Shown here in pieces: positions 8,307 to 16,763 of a stretch of DNA of 34,279 bases. The translations under genes and the position numbers were made by a program. The notes beneath the pieces are model-generated. The model worked only from the letters and a program-made list of their open reading frames with translations. It did not search any database and had not been told where the DNA came from. Position 1 is the stretch's first letter, and the number at the start of each line of letters is the position of its first letter. The stretch comes from a virus. Location: IMG/VR virus record IMGVR_UViG_3300033049_000053, positions 1-34,279 of that record, one strand, 5' to 3'.

Positions 8307-9128
8307 TTAATTTCCATAATTGAATCTATCAAAAAACCATTTATAATGATTTTTAATCCAGTTAGACGCATTTTCACCTAATATTTCTTTGTGGTCTGAT
8401 TCTATATTGGTGATTTCAGTACGAATATTATGGTCACCATAGATTCCATATACTGAATCATCCTCAACGGTTATCTGTTCTACGTTCTTATAATCGTGCT
8501 TAAAAATAGGTAAATTGAAATAATCATATAGTCTTCCCATCTCTACATCTGGCTGAATACAAAAGTCTTCGTATTTTATAAATAGAATCTTTTTATCAAC
8601 CTTCTCGGTAATCATTTGACCCAATCGTTCAAATGCTAATCCTACAGGTTGACCCATAACCCAAATATCTACTCTTTTTTCGGTAGTAGTTCCCTTCATT
8701 TCAGCATGATTCACTATCCCAGAATCTAAATGCTGACTTTTTCGGAAATTTTTCTCCATAGAGGCGTAAATATCTCTTGGGTCTCTAATCATACAAACAA
8801 TCTTTGGGTCTGGATAGAAAGAATCTAAGAATCCATAGTGGACACCCCACCCTCTACTCTTATCTAAGACATAAGGTTTATCAGTAATACCCTCATAAAA
8901 TCCTTCTACACCACTTCTACAGAACGAACTAAAAGCTTCCTTCATAAGTCCTTGGTCTTGGGCTTTAAATTCAGGAGAGGAGCTAAAATTAGCTCTAGAG
9001 GCGTATACTAACTCTAATACACCAGATGTTGGTGAAACGTAGAAATCTGGATTCTGACCCATTACATTCTGTAATAGAGTTGAACCAGCTCTAGGTAAAG
9101 AACTTTGAAAAAATAATTTAGATGCCAT
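8307..9128 (-). CDS. Sulfotransferase
   Basis: A 273-residue PAPS-dependent sulfotransferase, expected to move sulfate from PAPS to a sugar or other hydroxyl. The 5'-phosphosulfate loop is SSLPRAGSTLL near residues 9-19, starting right after the first strand (KLFFQ). The 3'-phosphate-binding motif is MIRDPRDIYASM, with Arg115 and Ser123 in the usual places. The length is normal for the family and there is no signal peptide or membrane anchor, so it would be cytoplasmic. The start overlaps the end of the GT9-like gene by 11 bases, which makes a two-gene glycan-modifying unit placed right beside the tail-fibre genes. Virion or host-glycan sulfation is the inferred role. The acceptor cannot be told from the sequence. 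Confidence 0.88.
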   Translation of the reverse strand: MASKLFFQSSLPRAGSTLLQNVMGQNPDFYVSPTSGVLELVYASRANFSSSPEFKAQDQGLMKEAFSSFCRSGVEGFYEGITDKPYVLDKSRGWGVHYGFLDSFYPDPKIVCMIRDPRDIYASMEKNFRKSQHLDSGIVNHAEMKGTTTEKRVDIWVMGQPVGLAFERLGQMITEKVDKKILFIKYEDFCIQPDVEMGRLYDYFNLPIFKHDYKNVEQITVEDDSVYGIYGDHNIRTEITNIESDHKEILGENASNWIKNHYKWFFDRFNYGN

Positions 9129-10008
9129 TAATTGAGTCTATGATTTCGCTAAGGTCAAATATATCAGGTTCGATAATTGGACATTCGTGAATAAATCCAT
9201 TAAAATTGTAATCAAATAAATAACTGTCTGGTAATTTAACTGTTTCTGACAATGAGGCTTGAATATTATTATGGATTGTATACCCGAACACATTAGGAAC
9301 TGTACCTATCCATAATACTGTTGATGGTAAATTCATGGCTGCTGCTGCATGTTGCATACAAGAATCTATGAGTAATCTTTTATCTGATAATCGTAATAAA
9401 TAAAACAACTCCATATTGGATAATTGTTCTGTAACGGCCTCAACCCCATGGAGAATATTTGCAGAATTCCTACAAATTTGAATCACATGATAAGCCTCAT
9501 TTATATAATGGTTAGCTACCGATTGACCTAAATCATAGGGCATGTCTCTACACCATGAGTAAGGAAATGGTTGGTCATTAATTGCCCCCCCATTTGTATG
9601 TATCACGAATATAGGCTTTTCTCTTGTCCATTTATTATGACCAAATTGTTGTTGTCTGAGATTGAAAATCAATTCTGGATGTTCATTAGAAAAATCCAAA
9701 TTATATAATTTACACCAATTCTCTATTAGTGGTAACTCTTTGTGAATGTGCTCTGTTGTGAAATAAGGTTCATGTCTGAATATGATAGAATCCTTACCAT
9801 CGATGAAATCATCATAGAAATATGGAGTTGTACCTATGCGATATACTCTGTCAATAAATTCTAAATTTAAGAAAATTTCTGGATACGAGCATATTACGAT
9901 TAAGTCTCTGTCTTGGTGAGTACTCTTGATACTCTTAGCTACAGCCGTAGCAGCAATGTGTTTACCTATACCCCCATCTATGTGAAAAATTGAGAACTTA
10001 TTACCCAT
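9118..10008 (-). CDS. GT9-like glycosyltransferase (heptosyltransferase-like)
   Basis: A 296-residue GT-B type protein. The N-terminal Rossmann half opens with FSIFHIDGGIGKHIAATAVA, corresponding to the glycine-rich acceptor loop of ADP-heptose:LPS heptosyltransferases. The C-terminal half has LLIDSCMQHAAAAMNLPSTV followed by LWIGTVPNVFGY, corresponding to the family's DSGPMHLAAAL...FG donor-binding region. It is slightly shorter than bacterial GT9 enzymes (about 320-350 residues) and DSG has become DSC. Donor and acceptor are unknown. It is the first gene of the unit with the sulfotransferase, has a late-promoter-like element upstream, and follows the tail fibre gene by 80 bases. Confidence 0.75.
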   Translation of the reverse strand: MGNKFSIFHIDGGIGKHIAATAVAKSIKSTHQDRDLIVICSYPEIFLNLEFIDRVYRIGTTPYFYDDFIDGKDSIIFRHEPYFTTEHIHKELPLIENWCKLYNLDFSNEHPELIFNLRQQQFGHNKWTREKPIFVIHTNGGAINDQPFPYSWCRDMPYDLGQSVANHYINEAYHVIQICRNSANILHGVEAVTEQLSNMELFYLLRLSDKRLLIDSCMQHAAAAMNLPSTVLWIGTVPNVFGYTIHNNIQASLSETVKLPDSYLFDYNFNGFIHECPIIEPDIFDLSEIIDSINGI

Positions 10009-10017
10009 AATCTATCG

Positions 10018-10031
10018 TTTTTAATAAAAAT
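10018..10031 (-). promoter_or_regulatory. Candidate late promoter, one mismatch in octamer
   Basis: On the minus strand ATTTTTAT (10031-10024), seven of eight matches to ATATTTAT, runs straight into TAAAAAC. The ATG at 10008 is 15 bases after the octamer. It is weaker than the copies at 3036, 16717, 16739 and 32791. Confidence 0.35.
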
Positions 10032-10088
10032 AGACAAAAACATTCTAAAAATCAAGGGTTATCCTCAAGTGTCCCTGTATGTATTTTA

Positions 10089-12077
10089 TTAAGTATTAAA
10101 TAGTGGCATTTTATACCCTGTACCATTTACCGTTATCGTAATATATGTTGCCGCGCTAGCAGGTATCGCTCCACCTAAACCAATAGTGGCTGTTAAAGCT
10201 GTTGTGGTACCAATGAAGGTTAAGTCACCATTAATATCTAAATTGGGTACTGCTGAAGTATTACCAGCAGCACTTAATCCAAACCCACCCAATACGGATG
10301 AATAGTTTCCTGTTGCAGTATTATTACATCCACCCAATACGGATGAATATGTTCCTGAAGCGGTATTACCACTCCCACCCAATACCGATGACATGTAACC
10401 ACTAGCGGTATTATTACTACCACCAGCTACGGTTGCACAAGTATTTGATGCTACATTACAGTACCCACCACTTACCGTTGAGTAATTACCTGAAGCTGTA
10501 TTACCACCACCACCACCAATAAATGATATATTACCTGAAGCTGTATTACCACCACCACCACCAATAAATGATATATCACCTAAAGCAACGTTACCAATAC
10601 CACCAAGAATACTAGTATAAACACCTGATGAAGTATTTCCGCTACCACCACCAATTGTTGCGTAATTTGTGGTTATTGTGTTTTGTCTACCACCAGCAAT
10701 AATTGAGTAATTACCTGAACCACTATTATACCTACCACCAGCAATGACTGAATAATTACCTATCGCACAGTTTGTTCCACCACCACCAACGGTTGATACA
10801 CCACCTGACGTAATATTCTGTTCACCACCACTAACTGTTGACCTAACACCACCTACGGTATTATTGTATCCACCACCAATTGTTGCGCAAGCACCAGAAA
10901 CTGTATTATCACGTCCACCTCCAATAGTAGTAAATGAATTGGTTGCCGAATTGTTAAATCCACCCAGCGAACTTGAATAAGTGCCACTAGCAATGTTAGA
11001 AACGTTATCTCTCTTAGTAGAACCACTACCCGAACCAACTACCATAATTGAAGTTCCACCACTTACAGTACTCCAAGTCACATTCCCAAATCCATCAGTT
11101 ATTAGTGCTTGACCGTTAGCCCCATCCAAGTTAGGGAAGGTAAATGTATTTGCAAAGGTTACTATACCACTATTATCCACTTTGAACAGATTATTAAAAC
11201 TATTAGATATAACAAAATCGCTGACTCCACTATATGAATGAGTTAATGTAGTGCCAGTAGGTGTGAGTATTAAATTAGCATAACCCAAACCACCAACTGT
11301 ATCGGTAGAAGTAATTTCTATCGAATCGGGTGAAGCGATTAAATTATTAGATTTCATCCCATCAAAATGACCTATTAGTACACCTCCTTGATTGGAAACG
11401 TTTCCTACCGCTATGACGTCAGTGGTATTACTGCTACTGACGTCATATGTTAAACCAACGCCACTTAATGATTGTAACCCAATTGGTATTATGCCATTAG
11501 TTATAGTTGCCACATTACTATTAATAACCGAAGTTGATACGAATTGTTGGGTAATGTTATCATATGTTAATCCAGAATTCCCACCAAATGAACCATTATC
11601 ATTGAATTGTATGAAAGTATCAGACCCAGCAGGGTTTGTGGTTCCACCAGAAGTAATTCCAGTTACACTAAATGTGTCGCCAGAATTATTTGTGAATATA
11701 ATGGTATCACCTGTATAAGTACCACCAGTTACAAATACATCTGTGCCACCAGAAGTAATTCCAGTTACACTGAATGTACCACCACTTGTGTATGTGAATA
11801 CAATTGTATCGCCTGTATAAATACCACTAGCTACATAACTATTGGCTGTGCCACCACCTGTAATTCCCGATATATTAATGGCAGAACCATTAATTCTGTT
11901 CAATGTTATTGTTGAATTTCCACTATCGTATGAGCCATTTTCAATTGATAATCCCTTAAGGAATGTGAAATTATTATCCACATCACTCCACGATAGTACA
12001 CTTCCCTTAACAATGTCTGGATAGGGGAAGGTATATGGGCTAGTGATGTTCCTTAAAATAAGTTTATTATTTGCCAT
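10089..12077 (-). CDS. Tail fibre/adhesin with YadA-like head repeats
   Basis: A 662-residue fibre protein. Residues 1-60 (MANNKLILRNITSPYTFPYP...) probably form the attachment part. Two copies of a TGDTI-FT-SG-TFSVTGI module follow at about residues 80-145, then FIQFNDNGSFGGNSG, a phrase frequent in phage fibres. Residues 360-599 are sixteen consecutive 15-residue units of the form NNTASGxYSSVLGGG, the pattern of the left-handed beta-roll head of trimeric autotransporter adhesins such as YadA. The last 60 residues (IGTTTALTATIGLGG...) would be the tip or a trimerisation end. No peptidase or chaperone domain is evident. It is the last of the minus-strand fibre genes and has its own late-promoter-like element. 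The expected role is receptor contact. Confidence 0.9.
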   Translation of the reverse strand: MANNKLILRNITSPYTFPYPDIVKGSVLSWSDVDNNFTFLKGLSIENGSYDSGNSTITLNRINGSAINISGITGGGTANSYVASGIYTGDTIVFTYTSGGTFSVTGITSGGTDVFVTGGTYTGDTIIFTNNSGDTFSVTGITSGGTTNPAGSDTFIQFNDNGSFGGNSGLTYDNITQQFVSTSVINSNVATITNGIIPIGLQSLSGVGLTYDVSSSNTTDVIAVGNVSNQGGVLIGHFDGMKSNNLIASPDSIEITSTDTVGGLGYANLILTPTGTTLTHSYSGVSDFVISNSFNNLFKVDNSGIVTFANTFTFPNLDGANGQALITDGFGNVTWSTVSGGTSIMVVGSGSGSTKRDNVSNIASGTYSSSLGGFNNSATNSFTTIGGGRDNTVSGACATIGGGYNNTVGGVRSTVSGGEQNITSGGVSTVGGGGTNCAIGNYSVIAGGRYNSGSGNYSIIAGGRQNTITTNYATIGGGSGNTSSGVYTSILGGIGNVALGDISFIGGGGGNTASGNISFIGGGGGNTASGNYSTVSGGYCNVASNTCATVAGGSNNTASGYMSSVLGGSGNTASGTYSSVLGGCNNTATGNYSSVLGGFGLSAAGNTSAVPNLDINGDLTFIGTTTALTATIGLGGAIPASAATYITITVNGTGYKMPLFNT
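10281..11000 (-). repeat. Sixteen 45-bp tandem coding repeats (beta-roll units)
   Basis: Sixteen back-to-back 45-base units encode the 15-residue repeats of the fibre. Most have diverged, but 10485-10531 is repeated exactly 45 bases on, at 10530-10576, so at least one unit was duplicated recently. Because units are a whole number of codons, gain or loss keeps the frame. Confidence 0.9.
11640..11842 (-). repeat. Two tandem ~100-bp fibre modules
   Basis: Two adjacent copies, about 11642-11740 and 11744-11842, share long near-identical stretches such as CCAGAAGTAATTCCAGTTAC on the plus strand. They encode TGDTI-FT-SG-TFSVTGI. A related third copy lies in another fibre gene at about 15975-16070. 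Confidence 0.75.
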
Positions 12078-12086
12078 TGACTTTCA

Positions 12087-12101
12087 TTTAATAGTAAATA
12101 G
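12087..12101 (-). promoter_or_regulatory. Candidate late promoter, two mismatches in octamer
   Basis: On the minus strand CTATTTAC (12101-12094), three bases, then TAAA (12090-12087). The gap from octamer to the ATG at 12077 is 16 bases, matching the best copies. It fills the 32-base gap between two fibre genes. Confidence 0.4.
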
Positions 12102-12109
12102 TACTATTT

Positions 12110-13792
12110 TCAGCTATATCTCAATAATTCTTGATTATAATTATTTTCAATCTCTGTCCAGTCTAAGTCACAAGCATAAAATTTGAACTGTGAAATATTT
12201 CCAATAAACGTCCCAGCAAAATTTTGTTCAATGTTTAATCCTAAATCGCTTGGGTCTTGGCCATCAAATGTCATACTCTCAAGTAATCCTTGTGACCCAC
12301 CCCCCACACTGATATTATATGGTACCCCAACTTGCTTATTCTTATCATCATGAAGTCTACGTGGAACGATTTCTAAGAAATCATTAACCCACACTTTAAG
12401 CTTACTATTAACATAAATACCCAACCACCCTAATCGTCTGTCACCTAATTCTAACTGACATTCGTCATAAGTTTCATATGCGTAAAATCTTATAGCTACG
12501 TTAGTCCACACATTCCCACTGACGGTTCCACTTGCTGAATACTCTTCAGTAATGGTTACACCACTTATATATGTATCCCCACTACATGCTCCCGTATAGG
12601 TTAATAATCTATACCCAATACTACCATCATCCTTAATTCGGAAACCTATAGCATTATCAATTATGTCGGCATTTACGTCTAAAGTTAGGTCAGGTTTTGT
12701 AGCCCCAGTATAATTAGATACGGTAGACCCACCGTTAGAACCTGTACCGCCAGAGCATGAATTACTAGCTTGCCAGTAAACCTGAAATGGGTTTCTAAAA
12801 TCCGATTGTTCTAATGTGGTTGCTGTCCATACCACACTTCCTCTCCATGGGGCTTTCTTACCAGCAGGGTAACTGATTCCATAATGTGTATGACCCCCCT
12901 CACCTTGATTATAAATCATGAATCCGTTAGTAATTGTGCGGAATACAATCAACGGTGGACTAAGAGGATGACCGTCAGCCAATACAATTTCATTTTCTTT
13001 AGGTACTGTACACCATTCTGTAGGTGTTCCAGTACACCCAACGGGTATTGTACATTCACTTGTACAACCAGAATCTAAACCACCGAAGACAGTCCAGAAT
13101 TTATTTTCGGCTCTAGTTCCTATGTAAAAGAACATTCCTTTATTATCTGGATAATCATCGTTTAGGGTAGTCCCAGTAGTTCCACTACATATGGAATCGG
13201 ATTTGTTTAACCATAATTCGGACACCCACCCTCTTGGGAATCTATTGGGTAGAACTTGATAATCGTAACCATCTAATTTGTAATATCCTTGGTAGAACCC
13301 CCCACATAGTTGGGCGTAAGCCCCAACTGCATTTCCAGCAGATGCTGGTATGACGTCAATAGGGTAAACATACTGTTCGGTCATACCTGTAACTCGGTTC
13401 ATTACGAATCTTGTATCTCCAGAAGGAATAGTTAGAACACTACTAGTTAGAGCCGATAATAATGCTTGGTTTGTAATATCCCCAGCCATCCTATCAAAAG
13501 TTACTAAACCGTTGTCGATACCAGTGATACCAATTGTATCAAGGGTGTAGCCAGTATTGGTTGCACCTGTCCAAGTTTGTAGAGAATAAATAGTGTCGGC
13601 AGAAGTGGTACCTGACGAATAAATTTGTGGGTCATTGAAGTCAAAATGTGTTACGTAACAAGTACCTGATGTGATACCTGTGTATGGTGAGGATATAACA
13701 GCCCCATCAGCAAGATAAAAGTCCCAATAATCCTTATTGGAAACCCTTAACTTAAGGTTATTTAAATCGTAATTATGTATATTAGTACCCAT
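12110..13792 (-). CDS. Tail fibre/structural protein with lectin-like C-terminal domain
   Basis: A 560-residue virion protein. The N-terminal 30 residues (IHNYDLNNLKLRVSNKDYWD) are probably the attachment region. Much of the rest is Gly/Thr/Ser-rich beta structure. Residues about 200-250 and 340-355 are unusually rich in cysteine (CTSEC, GCTG, EWC, SCSGG). The C-terminal 130 residues, with WTNVAIRFYAY, LGWLGIYVNSKLKVWVND and FIGNISQFKFYACDLDWTEI, look like a LamG/concanavalin-type jelly-roll, a common carbohydrate-binding module in phage fibres. The ATG directly abuts the stop of the small gene at 13793, so translation is coupled. The fibre role is secure in general terms, and glycan binding is inferred. 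Confidence 0.8.
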   Translation of the reverse strand: MGTNIHNYDLNNLKLRVSNKDYWDFYLADGAVISSPYTGITSGTCYVTHFDFNDPQIYSSGTTSADTIYSLQTWTGATNTGYTLDTIGITGIDNGLVTFDRMAGDITNQALLSALTSSVLTIPSGDTRFVMNRVTGMTEQYVYPIDVIPASAGNAVGAYAQLCGGFYQGYYKLDGYDYQVLPNRFPRGWVSELWLNKSDSICSGTTGTTLNDDYPDNKGMFFYIGTRAENKFWTVFGGLDSGCTSECTIPVGCTGTPTEWCTVPKENEIVLADGHPLSPPLIVFRTITNGFMIYNQGEGGHTHYGISYPAGKKAPWRGSVVWTATTLEQSDFRNPFQVYWQASNSCSGGTGSNGGSTVSNYTGATKPDLTLDVNADIIDNAIGFRIKDDGSIGYRLLTYTGACSGDTYISGVTITEEYSASGTVSGNVWTNVAIRFYAYETYDECQLELGDRRLGWLGIYVNSKLKVWVNDFLEIVPRRLHDDKNKQVGVPYNISVGGGSQGLLESMTFDGQDPSDLGLNIEQNFAGTFIGNISQFKFYACDLDWTEIENNYNQELLRYS

Positions 13793-14029
13793 TTAGTGAG
13801 CGATATTATTATTATTTAAATTTGGTATATGTTTTTTGATGAATTGGTGTATTATGTACGATTCGCCAGAACCTTCGGCTAAACTAATTAAACCTTCAAT
13901 TGTCAGACCATTTTGAATGGAATCACCCACTTTTTTTGATTCAGCTATTACTATCCCAGTACTGGGGTTGAACGCAACGAACATTCCAGTATCATAACTC
14001 TCTTTATATCTTATATCATTAAAATCCAT
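13793..14029 (-). CDS. Small unrecognised fibre-operon protein, 78 aa
   Basis: A 78-residue protein between two fibre genes, 13 bases after the upstream gene and with no gap to the downstream one. The N-terminal half is strand-like (GMFVAFNPSTGIVIAESKKVG) and the C-terminal half helical (IEGLISLAEGSGESYIIHQFI), ending in an Asn-rich tail. I recognise no family. Its place in the operon suggests a small fibre accessory or assembly protein. Its codon use and composition look like those of its neighbours. Confidence 0.6.
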   Translation of the reverse strand: MDFNDIRYKESYDTGMFVAFNPSTGIVIAESKKVGDSIQNGLTIEGLISLAEGSGESYIIHQFIKKHIPNLNNNNIAH

Positions 14030-14042
14030 TATTTTTTATTTT

Positions 14043-15644
14043 TTAAATAAACCCATCATTAATATTCATGTACTCAAATGATGCGGCAGCAATAGTGTTA
14101 TTATCACTGACACCCTCTATACATACTTTTATGTCAGTTTTTTCACCTACAGGTCCTATAGTCGTTCTAGGTACCTCTAACGTGCTAAATGCTGTTGTTA
14201 CAGTAGAATACCTATTAGAATTAAATACCCCACCAGACGGTCTAACTCTAAATGTCCAATCAGCACTACCATCAGCCCCGTTAGCACGACCTATGGCAAT
14301 ATACCCTTGTAATACAAACATTGTTTTATTAAGTGGTACGGTATATGCAGCAATACTACTTTGATTTATAGTTGGACTCATAACTGAAAACACATTTGCG
14401 GTGGTGGTGGTGTGCCTTGCAGTTATTGTTCCAGCATTTTGACCTCCAGAGCCAGCCGTTAATACTGACATGTTATTCATTCGATGCCACAACCCAGTTG
14501 TAACGGACGATGTTGTACCACTTAATATCACATCCTCTTCTTGTTCTTCCCAATTCTCATCTAAACCATATAATCTAATGGTTCTAGCGCCAGTACCACT
14601 ATTGATATCACTACTTGAAGACGATATAATATCAATAGTCTCAGCCGATGCTGTTTGACTTGGTTGACCCGTATAAAACCCACCACCTTCCCATACATCC
14701 TCTGGGGTTGTGGCAATATCTATATCTGGATTCCTACCAAATTGAGTGTCAGATGTGTGACCTACTTCTTGACCAGTACCAACTTTAAATAGAAAATTTT
14801 TAGCATTTTGTTTATGACTACCTGAAAACTTCTGACTCAATTGCACTGCATCAACACGCAAACTCAACACTAATTCAAACGATGTTTGCGTGATAGAACC
14901 ATTAGTGTATGATATTCTACAACCATTCAATATTGGTGCAAACTTAAGTAAGAAATACCCATTAACCGTATCCTCCAATGAATAGGTAAATGTTTCGGTA
15001 GCCGCAATAACTGGTGTAGTAACATTCGCATCTAATGTATATTCGATTAATAAACCACTAATACTGGATGCTTGGTCTGTATGAATGAATAATTCTCCAG
15101 ATTTCCAACCATCCGTATCAATCCAAGCTGATACGTATGTATCACCACTAATTAATGGTGTGGTTGTTACAATCGCATTACCATCAGCAGGTACAGTAAC
15201 GTAATTACCATCTGGTTGTTTACCCTTACCAATTGCTTGTACTAAACCAGCTTGTGAGAAATCTAATGGTTCGGATATACTAGCATTTACCGTCATTTTA
15301 TCGGCACTACCAAAAGAGGCTTTGATTGATAATGAGTTATTGGTTGTAGTTCCAGTCGAATTATTAACAAGCTCAAACCTCATATAACGCTGTCTTGTTG
15401 TTATATTAACTAAATGTAATGCACCAACAGTGGTAGTGTTAGATGTTATAGTTGTACCAGAACCATTAGGTAAACTAGACGAAGTAATCCTACTATTAAG
15501 ACCAGAAGTATCCGATAGAATCTCAAGTTGGATTTTATCAACTGATTCCATATCTAACCATCCAGAATCTATAGTAGACCCAGTTGTTAGGGTGGTTTGA
15601 TTTTCAGAGAATAGATATCTCGATTTATTTGGTATATATGTCAT
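14043..15644 (-). CDS. Probable tail fibre/appendage protein, 533 aa
   Basis: A 533-residue Thr/Ser/Gly-rich beta protein beginning MTYIPNKSRYLFSENQTTLT. The first 130 residues repeat a pattern of short strands suited to a shaft (TTITSNTTTVGALHLVNITT). The middle has FLFKVGTGQEVGHTSDTQFG and the end SADWTFRVRPSGGVFN, a jelly-roll-like strand set. There are no cysteine clusters and no enzymatic motif. It is 21 bases downstream of the fibre gene at 15666 and 13 bases upstream of the small gene at 13793, so it belongs to the same operon. Precise position in the virion is unknown. Confidence 0.7.
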   Translation of the reverse strand: MTYIPNKSRYLFSENQTTLTTGSTIDSGWLDMESVDKIQLEILSDTSGLNSRITSSSLPNGSGTTITSNTTTVGALHLVNITTRQRYMRFELVNNSTGTTTNNSLSIKASFGSADKMTVNASISEPLDFSQAGLVQAIGKGKQPDGNYVTVPADGNAIVTTTPLISGDTYVSAWIDTDGWKSGELFIHTDQASSISGLLIEYTLDANVTTPVIAATETFTYSLEDTVNGYFLLKFAPILNGCRISYTNGSITQTSFELVLSLRVDAVQLSQKFSGSHKQNAKNFLFKVGTGQEVGHTSDTQFGRNPDIDIATTPEDVWEGGGFYTGQPSQTASAETIDIISSSSSDINSGTGARTIRLYGLDENWEEQEEDVILSGTTSSVTTGLWHRMNNMSVLTAGSGGQNAGTITARHTTTTANVFSVMSPTINQSSIAAYTVPLNKTMFVLQGYIAIGRANGADGSADWTFRVRPSGGVFNSNRYSTVTTAFSTLEVPRTTIGPVGEKTDIKVCIEGVSDNNTIAAASFEYMNINDGFI

Positions 15645-15665
15645 TTTAGTTATTTTTACTTTTAA

Positions 15666-16700
15666 TTATTTAATCCACCACCTATCGATACCATTACTTA
15701 TAAAAGTCATCGATGTATAGCCAACCACACCCACTGAAGTGGTCATCTGTACGAGGTCGGCTACACCCACATCTACAGTACCAACATTAGCGGTATTATC
15801 TTGTCTAACTACTGTAAGTACTAAACCTGGATTGGCCAGAGAACTAGGTAGTGTAGCTGTGACATTATTGGTTGTGCAATCCATAAATATGGTGTCGGAT
15901 AGATTATTAATTGTATACGCTGAGGTTGTTGCAGTAGTGATTATATCAATAGTTGCTCCAGTAGCGACAGAACAAGTAGTTATACCAGTAACACTAAATG
16001 TGCCACCAGTTGTATTTGTGAACGTAATTTCACCACAACTAAGAGCTGTACCTCCAGACACGAATGTGTCATTAGTTATACCCGATGTACCACCAGATAC
16101 GGGTGCCCATGTTACCATACCTTCAGTATCAGAACATGTCAATACATACCCAATTGTTGGGTTTCTACTAACAATTAATCTATCTGTTCTTGATATCTCT
16201 GGATTATCTGACCATATTGTTCTGCCAGTATAACCTAATGTCCCAGCGCTCAGATAGTACAATTCGGCTGTAGTAACATTACCACTATATGAATTAGGAG
16301 CCAACTCTACCATCTCGACAACCGACACATCGAAACTAACTCCAGTGTAAGTTAATACCACTAAATTACCGTCAATCGTAGTGGTGGTTTGAGCAGTATA
16401 TACACTATCAGTATTCTGTGTAATACCACTATTGGATGTTGTCCATCCACTTAACGTTCCATCACCTAACGACATATCTGAAGTTGCCCACGAATATACG
16501 GTAGAGGCACTGGTACCAGTAAATGTACTAATTAATGTACTAGCACTAGAGGTAATTATTTCTGTCGTGTAACCAGGTCCTGAAGTCAGCGCACTAAATG
16601 GAACTCCCAATACTGTCGTACCCGAAAGAATGGACGTAGTTCTAGGGCGTTCTTTCATCTGCCTATTATATGATAAGTCTACTTTTGTTACAAAACCCAT
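15666..16700 (-). CDS. Tail fibre protein sharing a module with the adhesin-like fibre
   Basis: A 344-residue fibre protein, first gene of the minus-strand fibre operon. Residues about 200-240 contain TFVSGGTALSCGEITFT followed by GGTFSVTGI, the same module found twice in the fibre encoded at 10089-12077. The C-terminal 90 residues (NVTATLPSSLANPGLVLTVV, then FISNGIDRWWIK) match the pattern of short beta-structured tips seen at the ends of phage fibres, where a polypeptide closes with an aromatic-basic sequence. The ATG follows a well-matched late-promoter element by 16 bases. The shared module suggests that the two fibres have common folding or assembly partners. Confidence 0.78.
   Translation of the reverse strand: MGFVTKVDLSYNRQMKERPRTTSILSGTTVLGVPFSALTSGPGYTTEIITSSASTLISTFTGTSASTVYSWATSDMSLGDGTLSGWTTSNSGITQNTDSVYTAQTTTTIDGNLVVLTYTGVSFDVSVVEMVELAPNSYSGNVTTAELYYLSAGTLGYTGRTIWSDNPEISRTDRLIVSRNPTIGYVLTCSDTEGMVTWAPVSGGTSGITNDTFVSGGTALSCGEITFTNTTGGTFSVTGITTCSVATGATIDIITTATTSAYTINNLSDTIFMDCTTNNVTATLPSSLANPGLVLTVVRQDNTANVGTVDVGVADLVQMTTSVGVVGYTSMTFISNGIDRWWIK
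15975..16070 (-). repeat. Diverged third copy of the fibre module
   Basis: The plus-strand text around 15980-16030 (for example ACACTAAATGTGCCACCAG) is close to the two modules at 11640-11842 and encodes the same ITFTNTTGGTFSVTGI phrase in a different fibre gene. Confidence 0.6.
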
Positions 16701-16709
16701 TTAGATTCG

Positions 16710-16724
16710 TTTAGTAATAAATAT
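16710..16724 (-). promoter_or_regulatory. Candidate late promoter for the fibre operon
   Basis: On the minus strand ATATTTAT (16724-16717), three bases, TAAA (16713-16710), with 16 bases from octamer to the ATG at 16700. It stands back to back with a similar element at 16739-16752 on the other strand. Confidence 0.58.
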
Positions 16725-16738
16725 TGGTTGATAGGTGT

Positions 16739-16752
16739 ATATTTATAATAAA
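16739..16752 (+). promoter_or_regulatory. Candidate late promoter for the 16764-19224 operon
   Basis: ATATTTAT at 16739-16746, two bases, TAAA at 16749-16752, with 17 bases from octamer to the ATG at 16764. Only 14 bases separate it from the divergent copy that serves the fibre operon. Confidence 0.58.
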
Positions 16753-16763
16753 CGACTATTTAG

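Noticed and set aside
10281-11000. Regular 45-bp repeats that might suggest a CRISPR array
   Set aside because: The units abut without spacers, stay in one reading frame and encode a known beta-roll pattern.
15739-16233. A 164-codon plus-strand ORF opposite the fibre gene
   Set aside because: It mirrors the Thr/Gly/Ser-rich minus-strand fibre, is Val/Thr/Pro-biased as expected for antisense, and has no promoter or start context. The same holds for ORFs at 11392-11915 and 14068-14364 on the plus strand.
10089-16700. A diversity-generating retroelement for the fibre genes
   Set aside because: No reverse transcriptase gene or template/variable repeat pair with adenine-specific differences was seen in the window.
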